Below, in pieces: positions 28,269-35,948 of a stretch of DNA of 45,627 bases; the first letter of the stretch is position 1, and each line of letters opens with the position of its first letter. The notes beneath the pieces are model-generated. The model did not search any database and was not told the origin of the DNA. It worked only from the letters and a program-made list of their open reading frames with translations. The position numbers and the translations under genes are program-made. Location of the stretch: positions 26,870 through 72,496 of the forward strand of contig NZGT01000088.1 of NCBI GenBank assembly GCA_002691025.1, in the 5' to 3' direction. This stretch comes from Spirochaeta sp. Its GTDB lineage: Bacteria > Myxococcota_A > UBA9160 > UBA4427.

Positions 28269-28922
28269 ATGTACCGATTTCGAATCCTGATCGGCCTCCT
28301 GGCCGCCGTCAGCATGTCCTCCATCGCGAGCGCGCAAGACCAGTACAGTGCCGCGGGTCCCTATGTACAACTCGCCGGTAGCTATGCGCTGTGCAGTCTC
28401 AACGCGGCAGACGGAGGCGGAGGTGACTGCGGGGATGCCGTGGACAACTCTCTGGGCCTCAATGCCCGAGTCGGCTTCCGATTCAACCGTTTCATCTCAG
28501 TGGAAGGCCAGATCGAATGGATTTCAGGATTCGATGCCAAACCGGGAACCATTCAAGCCCCTCCCGCTGGATTGACCGAGGCATCCATTGAAGCGGTCAC
28601 CTACACGATCAATGCCCGGCTCTACCCCATCGAGGGACGGATCCAGCCCTACGCCATCGTGGGACTCGGCGGCGAGAATGTCTGGCTGAATACGAATATC
28701 GGAAATTCAGACACCTTCACCTCTTTTGTCGGTCGTTTCGGCGCGGGTCTGGATATCTACTTGACCAGCCAACTCGCCTTGACGGGTGAATTCACCTATG
28801 TGGCCGCCACGGAAGCCAAGGCCACCTATTACGGACCTTGGTGGGGAGAGTACTGGACCAACAACAGCGGCCTTGACCCGAGCTACATGTCCGTCAGCTG
28901 GGGACTCTCGTATCGGTTCTAG
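28269..28922 (+). CDS. Outer-membrane beta-barrel protein
   Basis: 217 residues, GGGAG ribosome site before the ATG. Signal peptide of about 22 residues (L-I-G-L-L-A-A-V-S-M, cleavage A-S-A/Q-D). The mature protein shows barrel-type alternation: V-Q-L-A-G-S-Y-A-L, A-R-V-G-F-R-F-N-R-F-I-S-V-E-G-Q, P-Y-A-I-V-G-L-G-G, L-A-L-T-G-E-F-T-Y-V and a final strand V-S-W-G-L-S-Y-R-F ending in Phe, the outer-membrane insertion signal. A short Gly-rich loop with two Cys residues (C-S-L-N-A-A-D and D-C-G-D) may be disulfide bonded. Porin-like or OmpW-like; function not assignable. Confidence 0.8.
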   Translation: MYRFRILIGLLAAVSMSSIASAQDQYSAAGPYVQLAGSYALCSLNAADGGGGDCGDAVDNSLGLNARVGFRFNRFISVEGQIEWISGFDAKPGTIQAPPAGLTEASIEAVTYTINARLYPIEGRIQPYAIVGLGGENVWLNTNIGNSDTFTSFVGRFGAGLDIYLTSQLALTGEFTYVAATEAKATYYGPWWGEYWTNNSGLDPSYMSVSWGLSYRF

Positions 28923-28924
28923 AG

Positions 28925-28948
28925 AAAGCCACGCAAGCAGCGTGCTTT
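28925..28948. terminator. Possible hairpin terminator between convergent genes
   Basis: Arms AAAGCCACGC and GCGTGCTTT (one bulged C, loop AAGCA) lie just after the outer-membrane gene and before the end of modC, which converges on it. There is no proper U tract, so the termination call is weak. Confidence 0.3.
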
Positions 28949-28978
28949 GATGCTCCGGGGCCCGCTGGCCAGAACCGA

Positions 28979-30067
28979 CTAGGCCAGCCTTCGGATGCTA
29001 TGAGCCTTGATGATCACCTGAACCTGGCGCCCCGGCGTCAGGTTCAGTTTTTGGACCGCCTCGTGGGTCACTCGAGCCACCAGGGTATCGGGCGTATCGA
29101 CATAGACCAGCGTGCCCTCGTCGCCCCGCTCACATCGCGTGACCTCACCCGCCAGGATATTCCGTGCGGAGAGATTCGCAGTCTGCCCCGTGGCGATCAG
29201 GATGTCGTCAGCGGGAAGAGCCAGCTTGACCTCCGTGCCGATTTCCAACTCCCAGGGAAGATCGAGCCGGAGTCCCGAATGGGTTTCGACTCGAGGAGCG
29301 CCGCCACTCGCGCCGGGAACGATGCTTCCTTCAATCACATTCTCCGTCCCTGATAGCCTGGGCAGAGCCAACACAGGCCGACTCCAGAGCACATCCCGAG
29401 GAGAGCCCTCCGCCACGAGTCGGCCGCCGTCCATCACCGCGACCCGATCTCCGATCAGCATGGCCTCATCGGGATCATGGGTGATGTAGATCATGGGCCA
29501 ATCCATCTCATCGCGAACGCGCAGGAGATAGGGGAGGACTCTCGCTCTGAGCCCCACATCCAGGGCCGCCAGGGGCTCATCGAGAAGGAGAGCACGCGGC
29601 CCCGAAGCCATGGCCCGTGCCAGGGCGACTCGACTCTTCTCACCGCCCGAAAGATCGGAAACCGGTCTCGTCAGGAGATGCCCGATCTCGAGCACGTCCA
29701 CGGCACGCTCAAGAAGCCGAGTCGATGCCTCCCCTGCCCTGGACTGACCGAAGGCCAGATTGCCAGCCACATCCAGATGGGGAAAAAGCGATGGAGCCTG
29801 GGGGACCCAGCCCAGTTCTCGGGCATGCGTCCGAAGATGCAGACCCTTCTGGGAATCGTCCAACCACTGCCCCCGAAGCTTGATGCGCGACGACGAAACC
29901 GGAGTGAGCCCCAGGATGCATTCCATCAGGGTACTCTTCCCCGCGCCACTGGGGCCAAAAAGGACAAGCACGCGCTCATCCCACTCAAGCGAGAAATCCA
30001 GTGCGAACCCCGAACGCTGGACCTTGACTTCAATACAGGAAGAACTCTCCGGGCGAACCTCCGTCAT
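28979..30067 (-). CDS. modC: Molybdate ABC transporter ATP-binding protein
   Basis: 362 residues from ATG 30067, placed after a G-run and overlapping the modB stop by 4 nt (ATGA); the longer frame runs antiparallel through modB and is rejected. Walker A GPSGAGKST, signature LSGGEKSR, Walker B A-L-L-L-D-E-P-L-A-A-L-D and switch T-H-D-P are intact. The C-terminal ~120 residues include a TOBE/MopI-like domain (L-S-A-R-N-I-L-A-G-E-V, then V-Q-V-I-I-K-A-H-S-I-R) that binds oxyanion in ModC. Provides ATP hydrolysis for molybdate uptake; no modA is next to it. Confidence 0.9.
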   Translation of the reverse strand: MTEVRPESSSCIEVKVQRSGFALDFSLEWDERVLVLFGPSGAGKSTLMECILGLTPVSSSRIKLRGQWLDDSQKGLHLRTHARELGWVPQAPSLFPHLDVAGNLAFGQSRAGEASTRLLERAVDVLEIGHLLTRPVSDLSGGEKSRVALARAMASGPRALLLDEPLAALDVGLRARVLPYLLRVRDEMDWPMIYITHDPDEAMLIGDRVAVMDGGRLVAEGSPRDVLWSRPVLALPRLSGTENVIEGSIVPGASGGAPRVETHSGLRLDLPWELEIGTEVKLALPADDILIATGQTANLSARNILAGEVTRCERGDEGTLVYVDTPDTLVARVTHEAVQKLNLTPGRQVQVIIKAHSIRRLA

Positions 30068-30735
30068 GTTCGATCCCCCCGACGAAGCCAGCCTTCCGCC
30101 ACCAGCATGCTGACCAGAGCCAGAACGAACGAAACAGCCCCCAACATCAAGGCCCCTGAATCGTCCCCAAGCTGCACGCGAGACCAGAGACCCAGCGACA
30201 GCGTTTCGGTGCGCCCGGGGATGATGCCCGCCACCAGGGCTGTCGCACCGAACTCTCCGAGTCCCCGCGTAAAACACAAGAGCGAACCGTAGATGACGCC
30301 GCGTCTCGCAAGCGGCAGCGTCACTCGCCAGAACACCTGGACGCGCGTCAAGCCCAACGTACTGGCCAGTCGCTCATGCCCCTGATCCACTTCAGCAAAG
30401 CTCTGCTCGCAGCTTCTCACCAGGAGCGGAAAGCCCACCGTCGCCGCCGCGATGGCGGCCGCCCACCAGGTAAAGACCAGGCGAATTCCCAGCATTTCCA
30501 GAATCGATCCCAAGGGTCCTTGAGGGGCCAGGAGAACCAGCAAGAAGAGACCGACGGCCACAGGCGGAAGCACCATGGGCAGAGCGATTACGGCCTGCAC
30601 AAGACTCCTTCCACGAAAGCGGAAACGAGCCAGTCCGTACCCCACCAGGATGGCCGGTGGGAGCGCGAGAAGAGTGGCCGTGAGCGCCACACGAAGCGTG
30701 AGCGCAACGAGTTCAAGAAGGTCGGGGGTCGCCAT
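30064..30735 (-). CDS. modB: Molybdate ABC transporter permease
   Basis: 223 residues with five predicted membrane spans. The first helix (T-L-R-V-A-L-T-A-T-L-L-A-L-P-P-A) and the E-A-A-like loop coupling to ModC (A-S-T-L-G-L-T-R-V-Q-V-F-W-R-V-T-L-P-L-A) are characteristic of ModB, as is F-x-R-G-L-G-E-F-G-A-T. Forms the membrane channel of the ModABC importer together with ModC, which follows with a 4-nt overlap. No substrate-binding ModA gene is visible up- or downstream; it may be elsewhere. Confidence 0.92.
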   Translation of the reverse strand: MATPDLLELVALTLRVALTATLLALPPAILVGYGLARFRFRGRSLVQAVIALPMVLPPVAVGLFLLVLLAPQGPLGSILEMLGIRLVFTWWAAAIAAATVGFPLLVRSCEQSFAEVDQGHERLASTLGLTRVQVFWRVTLPLARRGVIYGSLLCFTRGLGEFGATALVAGIIPGRTETLSLGLWSRVQLGDDSGALMLGAVSFVLALVSMLVAEGWLRRGDRT

Positions 30736-30787
30736 GCTGGAAAAACTCTACCGCGCACGGGCTCGTCCGCACGTTCGGCCCGATCAC

Positions 30788-31702
30788 TCAATCCACGCCG
30801 CGCCCGGGATCGGGGCCAAAGCGATCTCGCCATGCGGCCCAGAACGTCTCGTCCGACTCGATTCGATGCAGATCCACCCAGTCCTGATCCGAGAGTCGGC
30901 TCCGACGGGCCAGATTCCTTTCGGCGTCCCGGCCCACGACCCGGCGCAGGGGCCCCTCCTCCGACTCCAGCGCCGCCACAACCTCATCGGCCACGAGTCC
31001 GGCTTCCGAGCCCTCGGTCGCTTCGTTTGCAAAGATCCCACCGGTTCGGCGATAGGTGGATTCATAGGGCGTGTTCTCAGGCCAGGGCACGTTCTTCTCC
31101 ATAGCGGCCGTAAAGGTCAAGCCCGGCTCGACGATGACCACGCGAATTCCGAAGCGCACCACCTCCAAGGAAAGAGTCTCCAGTGCGGCTTCCATCGCAT
31201 ACTTGGTGGCACAATAGGCGGCGTTGGCCGGCATGACGAAGCGACCTGACTGAGAAGAGATCCCGACAATCGAACCCGAAGCCTGCTCTCGCATCGAGGG
31301 AAGAACCGCCTTTACGCACCGGATCACGCCCAGGTAGTTGGTCTCCATCAGGCTCTGGAATTCCAAAAGAGAAGTATCCTCGATGCTGGATCCCGCATGG
31401 AAGCCCGCATTCGCCACGAGGTGATCGAGGCGACCTGATTCAGAGAGAACAGACGCCACGGCCTGGTCGACCGACGCGTCGTCAGTGACATCGAGGATGA
31501 TCGGCGTGATGGAGAGTTCTTCCGAGGTCGCCGTTTCCAGAAGCGCGTCGCCTCGGGAAGGATCGCGCATGCTGGCCCAGACCCGATGACCGCGACGAGC
31601 CAATGCCAGGGCGGACGCCGCACCAATGCCCGTGCTGGCCCCGGTGATCAGCGTGACCGGCCGATCCCTTTCAGGCCTGGAGTCGGAAGGGATGCGACTC
31701 AT
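30788..31702 (-). CDS. Short-chain dehydrogenase/reductase
   Basis: 304 residues. Classical SDR: cofactor motif T-G-A-S-T-G-I-G (20-27), N-A-G (98-100), catalytic Ser149/150 and Tyr163-x-x-x-Lys167 (YCATK). The C-terminal ~80 residues are longer than in a minimal SDR. The ATG at 31702 lies within the end of the VOC gene (32-nt overlap) and has an exact GGAGG 6 nt upstream, so the overlap appears genuine. Uses NAD(P); substrate unknown. Part of a minus-strand block with the VOC, SDR, DegT and carotenoid oxygenase genes. Confidence 0.88.
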   Translation of the reverse strand: MSRIPSDSRPERDRPVTLITGASTGIGAASALALARRGHRVWASMRDPSRGDALLETATSEELSITPIILDVTDDASVDQAVASVLSESGRLDHLVANAGFHAGSSIEDTSLLEFQSLMETNYLGVIRCVKAVLPSMREQASGSIVGISSQSGRFVMPANAAYCATKYAMEAALETLSLEVVRFGIRVVIVEPGLTFTAAMEKNVPWPENTPYESTYRRTGGIFANEATEGSEAGLVADEVVAALESEEGPLRRVVGRDAERNLARRSRLSDQDWVDLHRIESDETFWAAWRDRFGPDPGRGVD

Positions 31703-32135
31703 CCAGCACCTCCAGCAATTCGATCACATTCCCATCAGGATCACGACCGTATGTGGCCACAATGCCGGTCCCGCTGTCCTGGGGAGGGCAATGGAACTCC
31801 ATTCCCGCTTCGCAAAGCCGCTCGTATTCTGCCTGGATCCCCTCCACCAGGAAACAGAGATGGGTAATCCCGTGATCGCAAACCGGTCGATCGAGCGCCT
31901 GCGACCTGGCGTCAGGCGCGGAAAACTCGAAGACCTCGATCATGGAGTCCTCTCGACGAAGCATGACCGCCTGGGCGGCCGTCCCCTCGATACCCATGAT
32001 TGAATCGACGCCCGCGTAGCCTTGGGGCCAGTCCATCTCCATGACCACCTCGAACCCGAAGAGATCCCGATAGAAAGTCACCGCCCGCTCGAGGTCGGGC
32101 GTTGAAATCGCCGTGTGATGAAGGCTCCGAATCAT
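31671..32135 (-). CDS. VOC family (glyoxalase/dioxygenase-like) protein
   Basis: 154 residues with the paired beta-alpha-beta-beta-beta fold: H-H-T-A-I-S-T-P-D-L-E-R-A-V-x-F-Y-R-D-x-x-G-F and, in the second half, G-I-T-H-L-C-F-L-V and R-D-P-D-G-N-V-I-E-L-L-E. His6/7, the second-half His and the C-terminal Glu are positioned like metal ligands of VOC enzymes. AGAGGAG precedes the ATG. It could be a lyase, isomerase or epimerase (methylmalonyl-CoA epimerase-like size); the reaction cannot be stated. Overlaps the SDR downstream by 32 nt. Confidence 0.85.
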   Translation of the reverse strand: MIRSLHHTAISTPDLERAVTFYRDLFGFEVVMEMDWPQGYAGVDSIMGIEGTAAQAVMLRREDSMIEVFEFSAPDARSQALDRPVCDHGITHLCFLVEGIQAEYERLCEAGMEFHCPPQDSGTGIVATYGRDPDGNVIELLEVLDESHPFRLQA

Positions 32136-32173
32136 TTTTCAATCTCCTCTCTGAGTGCTCGCTCGGCTCAACG

Positions 32174-32923
32174 TCAGGCCGAAAGGCCGCCATCCACCGG
32201 AAGGACGGTCCCCGTGATATGAGCCGCCTCATCGGAAAGAAGAAAGGAAATCACATTCGCAATCGTCTCCGGCTCACACAGGCCATTCACGGCACTGGGA
32301 ATGGTCTTCAAGACACCCGGATCCCCATCTTCGGGAAAGGGAATGTCCAGCATCGCCGTGTTGACACCCCCGGGCGCCACGGCATTGACTCTCACCTTTC
32401 GATCACTGAACTCCTTGGCCAGCGAACGTGTCAACTGGATGAGGCCACCCTTGGAAGCGCAGTACGCAGCATCGTACGGAAGCCCCACCAGGCCGGCGAG
32501 AGAGGCCACGTTGACCACCGCCCCACCCTCTTTGGCCAGGTGCGGAAGCAGGGACCGACAAACCAGGAAAGCGCCCGTCAGGTTGACGCCGATGATCTTG
32601 AGCCAGGTTTCCACTGGAAAATCTTCGGTCCGGCCATAGACCTGCATGCCCGCGGCATTGCACAAAAGGTGCGGAGAGCCCCACTCCCCCACGATGGCCT
32701 CGGTGGTCTCCGCCACCGACTCCGGATCGGACACATCGCAGGCCAGAGCCAGAGCCCGGCCCCCCGCCGCGCTCACCGCGGCCGCCGTGCTTTGAGCGGC
32801 CTCCGCCGAAAGGTCAAGAACGGCGACTTGAGCTCCTGCACTGGCCAACTTGAGTGCCAGGGCCTGCCCGACTCCGCCCCCGCCTCCGGTAATGACGGCC
32901 GAACGTCCCACGAATGCCTGCAT
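32174..32923 (-). CDS. Short-chain dehydrogenase/reductase
   Basis: 249 residues from ATG 32923 (GGGGGAACGAG before it); an ATG 10 codons earlier adds an unconserved leader. Motifs: T-G-G-G-G-G-V-G (12-19), N-A-A-G (89-92), Ser141, Tyr154-x-x-x-Lys158 (YCASK) and the C-terminal P-G-G-V-N-T-A-M typical of 3-oxoacyl-ACP-reductase-like SDRs. NAD(P)-dependent, with an alcohol/ketone substrate. Lies 38 nt upstream of the VOC gene in the same direction, so probably one transcript. Confidence 0.9.
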   Translation of the reverse strand: MQAFVGRSAVITGGGGGVGQALALKLASAGAQVAVLDLSAEAAQSTAAAVSAAGGRALALACDVSDPESVAETTEAIVGEWGSPHLLCNAAGMQVYGRTEDFPVETWLKIIGVNLTGAFLVCRSLLPHLAKEGGAVVNVASLAGLVGLPYDAAYCASKGGLIQLTRSLAKEFSDRKVRVNAVAPGGVNTAMLDIPFPEDGDPGVLKTIPSAVNGLCEPETIANVISFLLSDEAAHITGTVLPVDGGLSA

Positions 32924-32998
32924 CTCGTTCCCCCCATTCCGAGCCGTGCTCACCGAGGTCTCGTCACCCGACGGTCCAGGTCCAGGCAGGCTTTCGCA

Positions 32999-34237
32999 TC
33001 ACGAATCGCTCGTGACCTCTCCGTCTGCCTCAACGAATTCATCCAGCACCTGATACAGGTACTCACAGTCCTCGCGCGTCATGGTCGGATGGCAGGGAAG
33101 CATGATGCCGTGCTCCATGATCTGGTCGCAATTCCCCAGCCCGTCCGGATGCAATCGGTACTCGTACCCCTGCATCATCGGGTGTCGTGTGATGTTGCCC
33201 GAGAAGATCACCCGACACATGATCCCCGCATCTTCCAGATGGATCTGGAGTTTCCTCCGGCTCCACCCCGTCTCGGGACGAACCTGTGTGGGGTAGCAGA
33301 GCCACGTGGTTTCGGTCTCGGGAATGATGGTCGGAAGAATGAAGCGGTCACCGTATTTCTGGAGATGCTCGGTGTGCCAGTTGAACCGTTCTTCTCGCAG
33401 ATTCCACAAGGTCTCGATCTTGTTCATCTGCTCGATCCCGAAGGCCGCCCCACACTCGCTGGGAATGAACCCGTACGCATTCTCTTCAAAGATGAAGAGC
33501 CCGTCGTACTCCAGACCGTCGAGATCCTCCAGGAAACGCCCGTCACTATCCTTGGCTCGCGTACCGGAAATCCATTTCTCCGAAGATCGACCCCATGCCC
33601 GCAGCGACAGGGCCCGATCCAGGAATTCGATGTCGTCGAAGAAGACCATCCCCCCGGTCCCCAACGCCGTGATGATATGGTGCGGAGAAAAACTGGTAAT
33701 CGAGATATCCGCACGAGAAGCCGTGGGTCGACCTCGCAATTTCCCACCCAGGGTATCGGCACTGTCGTGGATCACGAAGAGATCATGTCGATCCGCGATC
33801 TTCCTGACCTCATCCCAATCACAGATGCCGCCCACCAGATCAGGGATCAGGATGGCGCGGGTCTTGTCGCTCACCACCGCTTCGATCTGATCGATACGAG
33901 CCTGATAGTCATCCAGCCCCACGTCCAGGAAGACCGGCGTACAGCCAACATGGTAGATGGCCGCCACATCCGAGGAAAAAGTCAGCGCGGGCGTAATGAC
34001 CTCGGAGCCACGAGGAAGATTCGCCAGCCGAAGGGCCACCATCAAGGCCGACGAACCGGAGTTGACCATTACGCCATGGGCTTTGCCCATATACTCCGCC
34101 ACTCGACTCTCGAACTCGGCCACCTTCTTTCCCGGAAGCAGTCCCAGAGGATCGTGCAATTGTGCCATCACGGCGTCGATCTCGTTCTGGTCGTACATCG
34201 CACCGGAATAACGCACGATACGGGGCTCAATCGGCAT
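32999..34237 (-). CDS. DegT/DnrJ/EryC1/StrS-family PLP protein with His at the Lys position
   Basis: 412 residues from ATG 34237, which has GGAG 6 nt upstream (the TTG at 34249 is less likely). Fold-type I PLP enzyme with G-S-S-A-L (61-65), the pyridine-anchoring Asp in I-H-D-S-A-D-T-L-G-G (156-165), and the active-site segment S-F-S-P-H-H-I-I-T (182-190). Where sugar aminotransferases have the Schiff-base Lys, this protein has His187, as in ColD and the E1/RfbH 3-dehydratases (H188 and H220 there). It is therefore more likely a PLP/PMP-dependent sugar C-3 dehydratase than an aminotransferase. No other deoxysugar gene lies nearby, so the substrate is uncertain. Confidence 0.85.
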   Translation of the reverse strand: MPIEPRIVRYSGAMYDQNEIDAVMAQLHDPLGLLPGKKVAEFESRVAEYMGKAHGVMVNSGSSALMVALRLANLPRGSEVITPALTFSSDVAAIYHVGCTPVFLDVGLDDYQARIDQIEAVVSDKTRAILIPDLVGGICDWDEVRKIADRHDLFVIHDSADTLGGKLRGRPTASRADISITSFSPHHIITALGTGGMVFFDDIEFLDRALSLRAWGRSSEKWISGTRAKDSDGRFLEDLDGLEYDGLFIFEENAYGFIPSECGAAFGIEQMNKIETLWNLREERFNWHTEHLQKYGDRFILPTIIPETETTWLCYPTQVRPETGWSRRKLQIHLEDAGIMCRVIFSGNITRHPMMQGYEYRLHPDGLGNCDQIMEHGIMLPCHPTMTREDCEYLYQVLDEFVEADGEVTSDS

Positions 34238-34286
34238 CTTCTTCTCCAAACGATCTTCGGGTTCCAGTTCTTTGGCCTGGCCCTCT

Positions 34287-34317
34287 ACGCTAGCACCTTG
34301 AGCCTCACCTCCGTCAA
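34287..34317 (-). promoter_or_regulatory. Possible promoter for the DegT-like gene
   Basis: On the minus strand TTGACG (34312-34317) is followed after 19 nt by TAGCGT (34287-34292), about 50 nt upstream of the DegT-like ATG, between the carotenoid oxygenase stop and the next gene. The -35 is 5/6 to consensus but the -10 is poor and the spacer long. Confidence 0.25.
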
Positions 34318-34323
34318 GCCGCT

Positions 34324-35658
34324 TCAGGCATCGGGCGCCCAGTTGCCGTGGAAACCGAAAGGAACCCTTTCAGGTAGCTCGATGACGGCCACGGGTTCGC
34401 CCTGGAAGTCCTGCGCATCCAGGATCACTACATCTGCTCCATTCCGCCTCTTGTCGTGCACGTAGGCGAGAAGCCAACCTTCGTCTTCCCCCGCTTCGTC
34501 GTGACGAGGCACGAAAACGGGCTCCTGGAACTGCCGATGCTCGCCTTCATTGCGCTCGAGGGTCTCTCCAGTCTGCAGGTCATGCTTGAGAAGCCCCCCG
34601 TAGAGAAGCCCCTCGCCCACATGACCGCAATAGCCATACCGATAGGGCTTTCCGATCAACCGCTCGTCCATCCGCGGAAACTCCTGGCCCCGTTCATCCA
34701 GGCGGCTTTCCTTGACGGCTCCACTCCTCGGATCGATCACCCACCGATCCAGCGTGGGTGTGCCCTCATTCGGGCCCGTCATATCCGTCGCAAACATCTT
34801 GGGGTGACGCACGACATCGAGAACCACACGACCACTTGAATCCTCATAGGAGTTCAACGGATGGAAGAGGAAGCAGGGGTCCACCTCGTGCCAGGTGACA
34901 TCATCCGCCTCTCCGTCACGGGGGAGAAGACCCACCCGGGTGCCGTAATCATCGAACCATCGATAGGGAAGCGGGTATCCCTTCATCAGGAGTTCAGGAT
35001 CGAACAACACGGGCATATCGAAAACAATGAAATAATTCTCCGTGATCGAACAATCGTGGACCATGGTCTTGCCTGGAACCGGAATGGAAACCGTCTTGCG
35101 TACCTTTCCATCCGTCCCCACTACGTTGTAGTGGAGTTCATCGAGCCCTACGAAGTAGCCCACCACATGAAGCTCTCCCGTATCGGGATCCCTCTTCGGA
35201 TGAGCCGAGAAAGGACCCGGAAGGGTTCCCTCGAAATCAGATCGAGCCACGGTCTCGAGTTCATCCGTCAACTCAACCGGATTCCCACCGGCTTCGACGA
35301 TCGCGAAAGTCTTCCCAGCGTGGGAGATGATATTGGTATTCGCCCCTCCCGAACCGATTTCCGAGAAGCGGGGCCCCGGCGTTTTCGGCCCCCCCTTGAC
35401 TTCACAGACTTCATCGTCGCGCACGAAGCGGCTGCGATACTGCACGGCTTTGCCGTCCCGCAGCCAGAGCCCATGGGCCAGCCCATTGCCAACAAACCAA
35501 TGGTAGTTCGGGCCGGGTTCGGAGACCGGGTTGGGCCCGATGCGCATCAGACGACCGTTCAACTCGGGCGGGATCTGGCCTTTCACGGGCAGGTCGTGGG
35601 CTGTCGTCTCCTCGAGTACCGGTGCGTAGTTGTCTTTCAAATAGGCGCTTTCGCTCAT
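34324..35658 (-). CDS. Carotenoid cleavage oxygenase (RPE65/CCD family)
   Basis: 444 residues from the second of two adjacent ATGs (35658; the first at 35661 is only 3 nt from AGGAG). The non-heme iron site has four His residues at the usual spacing: His153 (S-A-H-P-K), His201 (V-H-D), His266 (L-F-H-P) and His437 (F-H-G-N-W). The N-terminal L-x-G-x-x-P-x-x-L-x-G-x-x-x-R-x-G-P-N-P motif is also clear. It oxidatively cleaves C=C bonds of carotenoids, apocarotenoids or stilbene-like phenols. No carotenoid biosynthesis gene is in the window apart from dxs and ispA 30 kb away. Shares no regulator gene with its neighbours. Confidence 0.93.
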   Translation of the reverse strand: MSESAYLKDNYAPVLEETTAHDLPVKGQIPPELNGRLMRIGPNPVSEPGPNYHWFVGNGLAHGLWLRDGKAVQYRSRFVRDDEVCEVKGGPKTPGPRFSEIGSGGANTNIISHAGKTFAIVEAGGNPVELTDELETVARSDFEGTLPGPFSAHPKRDPDTGELHVVGYFVGLDELHYNVVGTDGKVRKTVSIPVPGKTMVHDCSITENYFIVFDMPVLFDPELLMKGYPLPYRWFDDYGTRVGLLPRDGEADDVTWHEVDPCFLFHPLNSYEDSSGRVVLDVVRHPKMFATDMTGPNEGTPTLDRWVIDPRSGAVKESRLDERGQEFPRMDERLIGKPYRYGYCGHVGEGLLYGGLLKHDLQTGETLERNEGEHRQFQEPVFVPRHDEAGEDEGWLLAYVHDKRRNGADVVILDAQDFQGEPVAVIELPERVPFGFHGNWAPDA

Positions 35659-35813
35659 CATGCTCTCCTCTGGATCCGGGATGGGAGAGTCCCTGAACCT
35701 TGAAGGCAGACCAGGAAGCCTCTTCACGAAGCCACTCTCCCGAACTCTCACGAGGCCAACTCCCATCGGCCCTTCTGTAACTACTTGTTTCTGCTCGACT
35801 TTAACTCAAACCC

Positions 35814-35856
35814 GTCCATCATGGACCCCAATCAGGAAAAATGATCCGATTCGGAT
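35814..35856. promoter_or_regulatory. Two 13-bp palindromes, centre-to-centre 30 bp
   Basis: GTCCAT-C-ATGGAC (35814-35826) and ATCCGA-T-TCGGAT (35844-35856) are perfect 6-1-6 palindromes sharing TCC-N5-GGA. Centres at 35820 and 35850 are 30 bp apart, close to three helical turns. They lie in the 290-nt region between the divergent carotenoid oxygenase and lipoprotein starts, so a regulator binding there could control both. I see no gene in this region. Confidence 0.4.
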
Positions 35857-35948
35857 TCCACTGACGACTGTTCTCTCATACGGGAAAAAAGAGAGACCTG
35901 AAATGACTCAGCCGCCTCTTTCCTCCCACTGCCAAGAGGAACAGAACC

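Noticed and set aside
30068-30277. N-terminal extension of modC into modB
   Set aside because: The ATG at 30067 overlaps the modB stop in ATGA fashion and begins the normal ModC sequence.
32102-34465. 787-codon open frame on the plus strand antisense to VOC, SDR and DegT genes
   Set aside because: Low-complexity His/Arg/Gly-rich translation without recognisable domains; explained by GC-rich third positions of the real minus-strand genes.
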